This document shows, in pieces, positions 15,012-21,448 of a stretch of 21,448 nt of DNA. This DNA comes from ANME-2 cluster archaeon (GTDB lineage: Archaea; Halobacteriota; Methanosarcinia; Methanosarcinales; Methanocomedenaceae): NCBI GenBank assembly GCA_023544495.1, contig JAMJFV010000013.1, forward strand, positions 1 to 21,448, read 5' to 3'. Under the pieces are notes generated by a model, which saw only the letters and a list, made by a program, of their open reading frames with translations, did not search any database and was not told the origin of the DNA. The position numbers and the translations under genes are program-made. Position 1 is the stretch's first letter, and each line of letters opens with the position of its first letter.

Positions 15012-15429
15012 ACCCGTAACACCCCTCCTGACCGTGGACATATTGATAGGATTACGCGGGAAGCTCGTCCTTATCCGTCGCAGGAATCCACCGTACCAGG
15101 GCTACTGGGCACTGCCCGGAGGGTTTGTTGAGGTCGGTGAGACCGTGGAAGAAGCTGCCATACGTGAAGCACATGAAGAGACCGGACTTGATGTGGACCT
15201 GAAGGGACTGGTCAGCGTGTTCTCCGAACCGGACCGCGACCCCAGAGGACATACTGTCAGTATCTGTTTTGCTGCAATAGGCCAGGGCACACTGCAGGCT
15301 TCATCGGATGCTCAGGATGTGGCGCTGTTCGACCTTGACGACCTGCCCCCCCTGGCCTTCGACCATCTTCAGATAATCAATATGGGGCGCCAGAAAATGC
15401 GGGAACTTATGCATCAAGCTCTGCATTGA
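15004..15429 (+). CDS. Nudix hydrolase, ADP-ribose pyrophosphatase-like
   Basis: The 141-residue protein contains a complete Nudix box, Gx5Ex7REUxEExGU, at residues 40-62 (G40, E46, R54, E55, E58, E59, G61). Family members cleave nucleoside diphosphates linked to another group; the flanking sequence (PPYQGYWALPGGFVE) is common in ADP-ribose or 8-oxo-dGTP type enzymes. The substrate is inferred only at that level. ATG at 15004 is preceded by AGGAGG in the HD gene and overlaps that gene by 8 nt. It runs 23 nt past the 3' end of the convergent DUF5806-like gene. Confidence 0.93.
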   Translation: MSRPVTPLLTVDILIGLRGKLVLIRRRNPPYQGYWALPGGFVEVGETVEEAAIREAHEETGLDVDLKGLVSVFSEPDRDPRGHTVSICFAAIGQGTLQASSDAQDVALFDLDDLPPLAFDHLQIINMGRQKMRELMHQALH

Positions 15430-15865
15430 TGCGGCGCAGGACCTCTAACATCATGCCCTGCACATCTTCGACATGGCTTTCACATGTGTCCCTGTCTTCC
15501 ATGTCCAGCAGAACGCTTATGTTTGTCGTGATCTTTTCCAGTATGTCAAGCATCTCTTTCTTTGAAATAAGCCCGCTGTAATATGAATAGAACAATGTAG
15601 TGCCTGATCGCTCCAGTTTGTTCTTGAACGAAGCTCTGGCGTTGGATACCTCCTGCCGTGAATATGGTTCATTGCAGAAAGGCACTAGCTCAGGCAGGTT
15701 CTTTCCAATCCAGGTCATCTCGCTTCGCCCCCCTGCATTCTTGAAATCTGCACAGAGCCTGGCGATGACCCATTCCCTGGCCGTAAGATGCGTGGTCTGT
15801 TTTAACAGCCTGGTGACCTGCGAATGGTCTTTTTTATCCATTTTCTTGAATTTTTCGTATTTCAT
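15407..15865 (-). CDS. DUF5806-like archaeal conserved protein
   Basis: The 152-residue soluble protein starts MKYEKFKKMDKKDHSQVTRLL and contains TTHLTAREWVIARLCADF and IGKNLPELVPFCNEPYSRQ, a pattern I associate from memory with the uncharacterised DUF5806 family of euryarchaea. It is mostly helical with an acidic C-terminal half. A GGGTG lies a few bases before the ATG. Its 3' end overlaps the convergent Nudix gene by 23 nt. The leader carries two direct repeats (15871-15897) that could bind a regulator. Confidence 0.65.
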   Translation of the reverse strand: MKYEKFKKMDKKDHSQVTRLLKQTTHLTAREWVIARLCADFKNAGGRSEMTWIGKNLPELVPFCNEPYSRQEVSNARASFKNKLERSGTTLFYSYYSGLISKKEMLDILEKITTNISVLLDMEDRDTCESHVEDVQGMMLEVLRRINAELDA

Positions 15866-15870
15866 GGATT

Positions 15871-15897
15871 ACACCCATTGTATGACAGCCATTGTAT
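15871..15897. promoter_or_regulatory. Tandem operator-like direct repeats
   Basis: ACACCCATTGTAT and ACAGCCATTGTAT are 13-bp copies with one mismatch, spaced 14 bp start to start. They lie between the DUF5806-like start codon and its likely TATA (about 15901-15911), and about 25-50 bp upstream of the UspA TATA, so a bound protein could influence both genes. Confidence 0.45.
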
Positions 15898-15921
15898 TAC
15901 ATCTAATTTTACTTCATATGG

Positions 15922-15929
15922 TTTAAATA
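15922..15929 (+). promoter_or_regulatory. TATA box of the UspA gene
   Basis: TTTAAATA is centred about 29 nt before the ATG at 15955, with no ribosome binding site between, indicating a leaderless or nearly leaderless transcript. Confidence 0.55.
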
Positions 15930-15954
15930 TATTATGGATAACAGTTAAAGTCCG

Positions 15955-16365
15955 ATGAAAATACTGCTCCCTATTGACGGGTCTGAATATTCTAAAAGGG
16001 CTGCCCAGGTAGCTTTGAGAATAGCTAAGATGCACTCGGCCCAGATTGTTCTTTTACATGTAATAGCTCCTTCAGGTCAGGAAAGGAAAAAGTGGATGGA
16101 GGAAGGGGCCGAAAAACTGCTTCAGGTCTATAAGGAATCAATGGTGAACGAGGGCCTGGACGAAGCCTGCATCACCACTCTCATTGAGAACGGGGACCCT
16201 GCAGACCAAATAATTGAAACTGCGAATCTAAAGGGTGTGAACAGGATAATCATGGGCACACATGGCAAGACCGGACTTAAGAAGCTGGCAGGCAGTGTCA
16301 CCGAAAAGGTGCTCCGTAATTCAAAGGTGCTGGTATTGGGAGTACCACCGAACTATAAGGTCTGA
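15955..16365 (+). CDS. Universal stress protein, UspA family
   Basis: The 136-residue single-domain protein has the start MKILLPIDGSEYSKRAA with the ATP-contacting D8, and the nucleotide loop MGTHGKTGLKKLAGSVTEKV at about 100-119. The loop follows G-2x-G-8x-GS; the usual spacing is G-2x-G-9x-G(S/T), so one residue is missing between the glycines. ATP binding is therefore likely but not certain. Such proteins are stress or energy-state sensors in the cytosol. It is followed 28 nt later by the ROK kinase on the same strand, suggesting co-expression. Confidence 0.93.
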   Translation: MKILLPIDGSEYSKRAAQVALRIAKMHSAQIVLLHVIAPSGQERKKWMEEGAEKLLQVYKESMVNEGLDEACITTLIENGDPADQIIETANLKGVNRIIMGTHGKTGLKKLAGSVTEKVLRNSKVLVLGVPPNYKV

Positions 16366-16393
16366 AGGCGCTTTCAATGAAGAAGGGAGTATT

Positions 16394-17401
16394 ATGACCG
16401 GGTCGTATCTGGCAGGAGTTGATATTGGCGGCACAAAAATAGCCGTAAGTCTGGCGAATACCAGTGGGATCTCTATCAGGGTGTACCAGAATACGAGACT
16501 GGAAGGCACCTCTACGATAATACCGGAGCAAGTTGATTTCCTGTTGAGATATGCCTGCGAACAGAGAGGAGTTCAACCGGATACTATCATGGCTGTGGGT
16601 GTGAGTTCTTGCGGTCCTTTTGTGAAGGAAATGAACAGGACGCTACTGGTGGCGCCCAACCTGTGCGGTGGGCTTGTACCTGATAGAGGCATCATTCCCA
16701 ATGACTGGACCCGGATACCTCTGGAAGCAGTCCTGTCACGGCGATGGAGCACCTTAACGATCGAGAATGATGCTGTAGCTGCAGCAGTGGCCGAACGGCT
16801 GTTCGGGGCAGGGGGGGGTGAAGATGACCTGGTATATGTCACCTGGAGCACGGGAATCGGCAGTGGTGCCTATATTAATGGCATGCTGATACATGGTAAG
16901 AACGGTAATGCCCCTCATATCGGGCACATGTATCTGGCAGAGGACGGTCCCCGGTGTGGCTGCGGCAATTTCGGGGACATGGAATCCCTGGTGTCCGGTC
17001 TCGCTATTGCCCGGGATTACGGCGGGGGGCTGACTGCAGAGGATGTGTTCAAAGCTTGCCAGAATGGTGACGGGAAGGCAAAAGAGATCATCAGCAAGGC
17101 TATAAGGAACTTTGCCAGGGGCCTGGCCTCTATAAATGCCATACTGGATACAAAAGTTATCGTCATAGGGGGTAGCGTGTTCATAAACAATAGTGAAATG
17201 CTGCTACCCGGTATCAGGGACGAGTTCTACCGGTCGTTCCCCGTGCTCTCTGAAGGCGTGGATATCAGGCCATCCGGACTTGGCTCCTACCTGGGAGACA
17301 TGGCTGCGTTAAGTCTTGTCATGCCTGATGACTGGATACGGAAATGGCAGGACAATGAATTATGGGAACGTGCACCTCCGGCGATCATGCTGGACAGGTA
17401 G
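16394..17401 (+). CDS. Divergent ROK-family sugar kinase
   Basis: The 335-residue product has the ROK phosphate motif DIGGTKIAVSL (residues 10-20), the catalytic Asp in IENDAVAAA (D126) and STGIGSGAYINGMLIHG (152-168). Members phosphorylate glucose, N-acetyl sugars or related hexoses with ATP. Two conserved positions differ: the ExGH substrate motif reads HIGH (175-178), and the zinc motif CxCGxxGCxE reads CGCGNFGDME (188-197), with Asp replacing the third Cys. Substrate choice or activity may therefore be unusual. ATG at 16394 has GAAGGGAG just upstream; in-frame upstream sequence is the UspA gene read in another frame. It ends 17 nt from the convergent pckA gene. Confidence 0.88.
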   Translation: MTGSYLAGVDIGGTKIAVSLANTSGISIRVYQNTRLEGTSTIIPEQVDFLLRYACEQRGVQPDTIMAVGVSSCGPFVKEMNRTLLVAPNLCGGLVPDRGIIPNDWTRIPLEAVLSRRWSTLTIENDAVAAAVAERLFGAGGGEDDLVYVTWSTGIGSGAYINGMLIHGKNGNAPHIGHMYLAEDGPRCGCGNFGDMESLVSGLAIARDYGGGLTAEDVFKACQNGDGKAKEIISKAIRNFARGLASINAILDTKVIVIGGSVFINNSEMLLPGIRDEFYRSFPVLSEGVDIRPSGLGSYLGDMAALSLVMPDDWIRKWQDNELWERAPPAIMLDR

Positions 17402-17418
17402 CAGCAGGATGAAACCCC

Positions 17419-19059
17419 TCATCTTTTTATTGAATCCACAATCTTTCTTTTTAGTCCGGGATACCGTGCCAGGTAATCAACACGTTCTTTGTTCAATCGG
17501 TCAACCATTTCTTTGATCTGCCCCCCAGTATAGTAGGTTTCCGGATTGAAACGCTCCAGGTTCACACCTTCTATTTCCCGTGCTACCCTGGTACCGAAAT
17601 TGGGATCATCCACCCATTCTATCGTTCCGCGGACGATGTTGCGGATAATAGACGCCATCTCGGGTATCTCTATCCGGGTGACCTTCTGTTTGATGACCTT
17701 GCAACCCCGGTCATCCACTTCCACAATCTCGCCCGAACCGCCGGTATTGAGCAGGTAGCACTGCACTTTATTGCTGTTGTTCCTGAGAAAATCATAGAAC
17801 CAGTTACCTTCATCCTCTTCACTTCCTATAATGAATGGGTTGGTCCCGACAACGCGCACGGATTCGCCAGCCCGGGTGGGGTCCCCTGCAGAGGTCTCGA
17901 TGGATTCGCCAAGCATGAAATAGGCAGCCGCCTGTTCGGCTGTCAATCTGGATGCCATGGGTACTATGGTATTACGGCGGGTGATGAAAGCGATGACCAT
18001 TCCATCGATATCGCTCAGTGGCGGGAGATTAACTGAATCGGTAATGTATTCTTCACCCAGGTCGGCACGCTGTATCACGCCGCGTCCGTTACCGGTCAGG
18101 GTGTCATCCAGAAGCTCGACCTTGCCGGTATAGTCCACCATCACATTCTCGAACACTGCTTCGCATCCTTTGACAGCCCGGTATATCAGCGGCTGGTGTT
18201 CTGGATAGATATCGGTCTTGAGATAGAATCCCCTCTCAGTACCCAGAGCAGATCCGTCACAGTTGAGCAATACCATGTCGTCCTGGACTATCTTCACGCC
18301 CTCACCCTCGCCCACCAGGCCGTGGTCGTGACATGAATGCGTGGTCTTGCCAGTACCTGACAGGCCGAAGAACAGCATGCTGTAATGTTTAAGACTACCG
18401 TCAGGTGCCCTTGCCCAGACCATCTTGGCGCCTGCATGGATGCCAAGCATACCGTGTGCTTTTGCAAACCACATAGCCATTCGTAAAAATCCTTTCTTTG
18501 CTTCACCCAGGTAATCCGAACCAAGTACGAATGTGACCCCTATTTCAGGGAAAACGAGTACCTGTCTGTCCTTCTCCTGCCATTCAGGCAGGTAAACAAG
18601 GTTCAATTTTGGGCTGATGGCTGTCTTTGGGATGGTATCTGCCTCGAACAGCAGTCTGGTCCACATATAAGAAAGCCTGATAGAGTCTTTCCTGTAGGTC
18701 GAGACATACATGGTACATTCGGGACTGTATTCATTGTTGTCGCACATCCTGCATTTTGTGCCTACAAGAGGCACTCTTTGAAGATAAGAGGATATTTTAT
18801 CCATAGTATTGGAAAGATTATCAAGTATCTTTTGATGAGCATTATTTACAGTCCGCAGTTGCACTTCGGGTCTGCCTATATGAACAGTGACCCCGGCACT
18901 CCTGCTTTTAACTGATGTCGAAAAATTGAAATTGCCATATTCAGTTCTGTTACCTACTTTCTCGGCCTGTTCCCGTAATTCCTGGTCAGTCGGGAAGACC
19001 ACATTAGCCTGGTTTTGGAGTCGTGTAATGATCCTGGTTACTTCTCCAAGTATTTCCAT
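17419..19059 (-). CDS. pckA: Phosphoenolpyruvate carboxykinase (ATP)
   Basis: It interconverts oxaloacetate plus ATP with PEP plus CO2 plus ADP, linking the C4 and C3 pools. The 546-residue length fits the ATP-dependent class. Visible signatures are YLGEAKKGFLRMAM (183-196), H208 in GIHAGAK, the kinase-1a P-loop FFGLSGTGKTT (230-240) and the metal-binding DD pair at 260-261. The usual DDEHGW sequence is altered to DDMVLL. An N-terminal cluster CRMCDNNEYSPEC (C103, C106, C115) is not something I know from standard ATP-PEPCK. An AAGGA lies about 9 nt before the ATG. Confidence 0.92.
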   Translation of the reverse strand: MEILGEVTRIITRLQNQANVVFPTDQELREQAEKVGNRTEYGNFNFSTSVKSRSAGVTVHIGRPEVQLRTVNNAHQKILDNLSNTMDKISSYLQRVPLVGTKCRMCDNNEYSPECTMYVSTYRKDSIRLSYMWTRLLFEADTIPKTAISPKLNLVYLPEWQEKDRQVLVFPEIGVTFVLGSDYLGEAKKGFLRMAMWFAKAHGMLGIHAGAKMVWARAPDGSLKHYSMLFFGLSGTGKTTHSCHDHGLVGEGEGVKIVQDDMVLLNCDGSALGTERGFYLKTDIYPEHQPLIYRAVKGCEAVFENVMVDYTGKVELLDDTLTGNGRGVIQRADLGEEYITDSVNLPPLSDIDGMVIAFITRRNTIVPMASRLTAEQAAAYFMLGESIETSAGDPTRAGESVRVVGTNPFIIGSEEDEGNWFYDFLRNNSNKVQCYLLNTGGSGEIVEVDDRGCKVIKQKVTRIEIPEMASIIRNIVRGTIEWVDDPNFGTRVAREIEGVNLERFNPETYYTGGQIKEMVDRLNKERVDYLARYPGLKRKIVDSIKR

Positions 19060-19178
19060 GCATTTATTCCTTGAACGCCTACTATTTTATTGTGTCGATT
19101 TTCAATCAGACCATTGGATCCGTTGAATTACTTATTGAAGAAGTACCTCGACATTTTTATAAAAACAATATCATTCCT

Positions 19179-19225
19179 AAAAAAAGAGTAAAATAATTAC
19201 CAAAAAAAAGAAAATAGCCAAAAAA
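19179..19225 (-). terminator. Oligo-T tracts terminating the small membrane-protein operon
   Basis: On the minus strand, downstream of the operon ending at 19292, there are T runs of 6, 8 and 7 (19220-19225, 19202-19209, 19179-19185). Multiple U tracts without a stem are the typical euryarchaeal termination signal. Confidence 0.6.
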
Positions 19226-19291
19226 GTACCACGCTTGAATAAACAGTGAGTGGTAAATCTTCAGGCACAAAAGAGATGCTTTAAGCTAACA

Positions 19292-19639
19292 TCATTTCTT
19301 TGGTCTTATCGTAAGATACAAAAACATTAACGATACCAATATTGTCAGTGCAGACACTGCTTCCATAACTTCGCCAAATTCGGATAGCGGAGAATATAAT
19401 GCATTGGATGATTCAATAAAAATTCTTCTTAATGCCCCTAACAACTTCCAGAGCATAAAGGGAACCAGGCCGATCGTCAGACCCCACAGTCCTTTTGCTA
19501 TTGGGCTTTTATTTACTATTTTCAAATTTGTATGAATCAATATTCCAATAATGATCAATAATAGAATTGCCGAAATCGAATCTTCAGCTACCCTGAGACT
19601 ATTTATGGACGTTGTTAAGAATTCGGTAGCAAATGCCAT
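19292..19639 (-). CDS. Small three-helix membrane protein B
   Basis: The 115-residue product has three predicted helices: about 23-42 (ISAILLLIIIGILIHTNL), 51-73 (LWGLTIGLVPFMLWKLLGAL) and 89-110. It ends in a basic IRPKK. I chose ATG at 19639 because GTGAT lies 4 nt upstream; an in-frame GTG at 19648 overlaps the preceding gene. Its size and helix order mirror its upstream neighbour, which suggests related or paired subunits, though sequence identity is low by eye. I do not recognise the family. Confidence 0.7.
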   Translation of the reverse strand: MAFATEFLTTSINSLRVAEDSISAILLLIIIGILIHTNLKIVNKSPIAKGLWGLTIGLVPFMLWKLLGALRRIFIESSNALYSPLSEFGEVMEAVSALTILVSLMFLYLTIRPKK

Positions 19640-19640
19640 G

Positions 19641-19970
19641 TTAATCACTCTCTCCGAACATTCTTCTCAATACTGATTGGTAGTCCGAGAATCCTATATA
19701 TAAGATGATTATTCCTATAATGCCAATTGAATATCTTGCAACCTGCAACTCATAGCTGTCCGAAAGTTCCGGGAAAATTGTCTTGAAAATGACTCTTAGA
19801 CCGATCAGGAACAATCCCAATGCAATCAGTTCCCATGCTCTGGTACCTGTATCTTCACCAAAACTTATTTTTTTCACATATAAAGCAAAATATATTGCAA
19901 ATAGTATACAAGCGAGCCATGATATTGCCTGAATACCAGGAGATATTAAAATTTCAATTATTTCGGACAT
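19641..19970 (-). CDS. Small three-helix membrane protein A
   Basis: The 109-residue product has helices at about 12-31 (GIQAISWLACILFAIYFALY), 45-66 (WELIALGLFLIGLRVIFKTI) and 78-96, followed by a charged tail SVLRRMFGESD. The ATG at 19970 comes 3 nt after the stop of the preceding small gene, so it is translated from the same mRNA. Its stop is immediately before the ATG of the next membrane gene. Compact three-helix proteins like this can form sensory input or transport modules; nothing in the sequence decides. Confidence 0.7.
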   Translation of the reverse strand: MSEIIEILISPGIQAISWLACILFAIYFALYVKKISFGEDTGTRAWELIALGLFLIGLRVIFKTIFPELSDSYELQVARYSIGIIGIIILYIGFSDYQSVLRRMFGESD

Positions 19971-19973
19971 ATT

Positions 19974-20213
19974 TTACACTCTCATATCTTGTAGAAACAT
20001 ACGTGAAGAATCCCCACCTACCATCATGTTTAACCGTTTAGATAATATACTGACGCAATTATCTATTATGTCTTGTGGAATAATATCAGAATCATTAAAA
20101 CTGGATAATTGATGTTTTTCCATAACATTGAGTGTTGTTCTGGTGTTAATATCGCTCAAATATTTGATCATGTTTTCTTTGCATTTAGACATGAATGCAG
20201 ACTTCGACTCCAT
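19974..20213 (-). CDS. Small soluble protein heading the membrane operon
   Basis: The 79-residue protein is charged and mostly helical, with no membrane segment and no motif I recognise. It has one conserved-looking C-terminal block (ILSKRLNMMVGGDSSRMF). The start is well supported: GGTGAT at 20217-20222 is a near-perfect ribosome binding site, and a TATA box at 20267-20274 predicts a leader of about 30 nt. It is followed after 3 nt by the first membrane gene. As the first gene of a three-gene unit it may be a cytosolic partner of the two membrane proteins. Confidence 0.68.
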   Translation of the reverse strand: MESKSAFMSKCKENMIKYLSDINTRTTLNVMEKHQLSSFNDSDIIPQDIIDNCVSILSKRLNMMVGGDSSRMFLQDMRV

Positions 20214-20266
20214 ACTATCACCTCATTATCACTATCATTACCACAATAGAGGTTACTACATTTGTT

Positions 20267-20274
20267 ATATATAA
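20267..20274 (-). promoter_or_regulatory. TATA box of the three-gene operon
   Basis: TTATATAT on the minus strand predicts a start near 20243 and a leader of about 30 nt holding the GGTGAT site. Confidence 0.5.
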
Positions 20275-20352
20275 TTATCTATGGCGGCAACAACCACACA
20301 CATTCGGAAAATAATCAAATCCAACCAACAGGGTGACAAAATAGTTAAAGAT

Positions 20353-20680
20353 CTAAAGTAAAATGAAAAATACGTATAGTGCCTCAAAAGTATACATAAT
20401 ATGTTGTCCGGGCAGGTTGATCAATGATTTCGTAGTGTCAATCCCAAATTCTGTAAGGAAATAAATCTGGAAACTCCTTTCGTGTTTTGATCCGACCAGA
20501 CCCGCATCTTTCAGGAGCTGAGGTGATAGGAAAGAGCAGGATATTTGTACTCGGTAATCTCAACAAGCACACACACGTACAGGTCGCAACAGTTCCAGCC
20601 ATTTACTCCACCCTCTCTTGCATAAGGATTTAGTTCAGCAGGTAAATAATGATTGCATTCCGGGGTTGGGATTCAATCAC
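20353..20680 (-). pseudogene. Frameshifted ArsR-type winged-helix regulator remnant
   Basis: Read on the minus strand, one frame gives VCVLVEITEYKYPALSYHLS and then a stop at about 20511. The next frame continues with LLKDAGLVGSKHERSFQIYF to a stop at 20353. Joined, these are the recognition helix and wing of an ArsR-family HTH (typical form: CELxEIT..PALSYHLxLLKDAGLV). Loss of one base at about 20516-20522 explains the break. The open frame reaches back to a GTG at 20680 overlapping the end of the Roadblock gene, but the expected N-terminal PTRLRIL-type helix is not recognisable, so decay extends upstream. It fills the gap between the three-gene operon and the Roadblock gene. Confidence 0.6.
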
Positions 20681-21050
20681 TTTCCAGCAATTCCCTTACC
20701 TGCCGGGAAAGAATTTTTAGTTCCATAAATAACGGGCCCAGAGCTGATTTTTCACCGGTGAGAACGATAAGCAGGGCTTTTTCACCTGCATTTACAATGA
20801 TGATCTTGTCGCGTTCACATTCAATTACCACGCGGTCTGCAGTACTGTTCTTGATATTTTTCATTAAAAAATCGGCCGCATTCTGCAAAGCTGAACACAT
20901 AGCGGCCAGTGTGTCAGGATTGACTTTAGGCGGGACCGATGAACCCATGTTAATACCATTACGGCTGGCAACCACTACTGCTTCTATGTTTTTGATCGTG
21001 TTAAAGCCGATAAGGAGTTCAGTCAATTTAGGAAAAGTGCCGTCTATCAT
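20673..21050 (-). CDS. Roadblock/LC7 domain protein
   Basis: The 125-residue product is a single Roadblock/LC7 fold: a first helix (FPKLTELLIGFNTIKNI), strand EAVVVASRNGI, a central helix (NPDTLAAMCSALQNAADFL), then strands VVIECERDKIIIVNAG and ALLIVLTGEKSALG before the final helix. In archaea such proteins often regulate small GTPases or sensory switches. The start at 21050 was chosen because upstream in-frame codons do not look coding and a TATA (TTAATATA, 21073-21080) is centred about 26 nt away, consistent with a leaderless transcript. It is divergent from the HerA-like gene. Confidence 0.87.
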   Translation of the reverse strand: MIDGTFPKLTELLIGFNTIKNIEAVVVASRNGINMGSSVPPKVNPDTLAAMCSALQNAADFLMKNIKNSTADRVVIECERDKIIIVNAGEKALLIVLTGEKSALGPLFMELKILSRQVRELLESD

Positions 21051-21267
21051 ACATGTAACCCAACATTGTCTATATATTAATGACATATTCAAATAACTAC
21101 ACGTGCCTGCATGCCGTGAACGGTCATGAGGTATGTATTCAATTCTGACTGTATAATCATTAACATAATAATTACGTCTATCAACATAATTATAAGTTTG
21201 CATATTACATATCATTGATGCAGGCAATAAAGATGAATAGACACATTCCGTGAGGGGATGAATTACA

Positions 21268-21448
21268 TTGGCAAAAGACTCAATAGGTATAATTTTTGGA
21301 AAAACAGGGACGCATGATTTCATGTTTGCTGTACCCAACAGCAGCGAGGTAAAACGTACGGATTATGTAAAAGTCTGGCATGAGAACGAAGGCTGGACAC
21401 TTGCCCAGGTCATATCAATGACCCGCAGCAGTGACGATTTCAAACTGG
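21268..21448 (+). CDS. HerA-like ATPase, N-terminal HAS-barrel, 3' end outside window
   Basis: Sixty codons are visible from a TTG at 21268. The sequence AKDSIGIIFGKTGTHDFMFA followed by VKRTDYVKVWHENEG and VISMTRSSDDFKL matches the HAS-barrel start of archaeal HerA/FtsK-type ATPases, hexameric motors that translocate DNA. The ATPase core lies beyond the window. A GAGGGG sequence at 21252-21257 lies about 10 nt before the TTG; an ATG at 21258 is out of frame. Whether it is the repair HerA, which pairs with NurA, or a paralogue cannot be told here. Confidence 0.75.
   Translation, partial: MAKDSIGIIFGKTGTHDFMFAVPNSSEVKRTDYVKVWHENEGWTLAQVISMTRSSDDFKL

Noticed and set aside
20518..20530. Plus-strand AGGTGAT as a ribosome binding site for a small gene
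   Set aside because: No start codon lies at a useful distance, and the sequence is explained by the minus-strand ArsR remnant.
21105..21225. 8-bp inverted repeat GCCTGCAT/ATGCAGGC flanking the HerA-like promoter
   Set aside because: The arms are short and about 105 bp apart; at this length chance is a sufficient explanation.

Overview
The window reads as a euryarchaeal chromosome segment, most likely from Methanosarcinales or a related methane or alkane oxidiser (ANME-2, Methanoperedens or GoM-Arc1 type). Direct clues are archaeal TATA boxes about 26-30 nt before several start codons (leaderless genes), GGTGAT-type ribosome binding sites, a methanogen-type seryl-tRNA synthetase, archaeal S15, GAN/RecJ and Pcc1, an archaeal GlyRS, and a secreted CxxCH heme plus PKD protein. 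The lineage below Euryarchaeota is inference. No rRNA, complete tRNA, CRISPR array or insertion sequence was seen.

Layout. 1-462: 5' part of an exported single-heme PKD protein (minus). 1054-1456: a 31-residue small ORF followed by a DUF5676-like membrane protein (plus). 1884-4157: an unpartnered secretion/pilus-type ATPase with a cysteine-rich N-terminus (minus). 4384-4713: a small cysteine-rich protein. 4805-4880: a compact structured locus on the minus strand carrying a tRNA T-arm look-alike. 4950-6355: a 2[4Fe-4S] ferredoxin overlapping a CrtI/phytoene-desaturase-like flavoprotein. 6447-9159 (minus): polytopic membrane protein, then glyS. 9387-12978 (plus): S15, RecJ/GAN, Pcc1 and methanogen-type SerRS, an information-processing cluster with overlapping or near-overlapping genes after S15. 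13025-14125 (minus): AT-rich RMD1/DUF155-like protein. 14346-15429 (plus): HD phosphohydrolase overlapping a Nudix hydrolase. 15407-15865 (minus): DUF5806-like protein. 15955-17401 (plus): UspA and a divergent ROK sugar kinase. 17419-19059 (minus): ATP-type PEP carboxykinase. 19292-20213 (minus): three tightly packed small genes, two encoding three-helix membrane proteins. 20353-20680 (minus): a frameshifted ArsR-type regulator remnant. 20673-21050 (minus): Roadblock/LC7 protein. 21268 to the end (plus): N-terminus of a HerA-like ATPase.

How it fits together. Most of the window is housekeeping: tRNA charging (glyS, serS), tRNA t6A modification (Pcc1), replication/repair (RecJ/GAN), gluconeogenic carbon flow (PckA, ROK kinase) and nucleotide clean-up (HD, Nudix). 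The ferredoxin plus CrtI-like pair is a plausible isoprenoid-lipid modification unit. The accessory material most worth following up is the orphan Cys-rich ATPase, the tRNA-like element, the three-gene membrane operon next to Roadblock and HerA-like genes, and the small ORF in front of the DUF5676-like gene.
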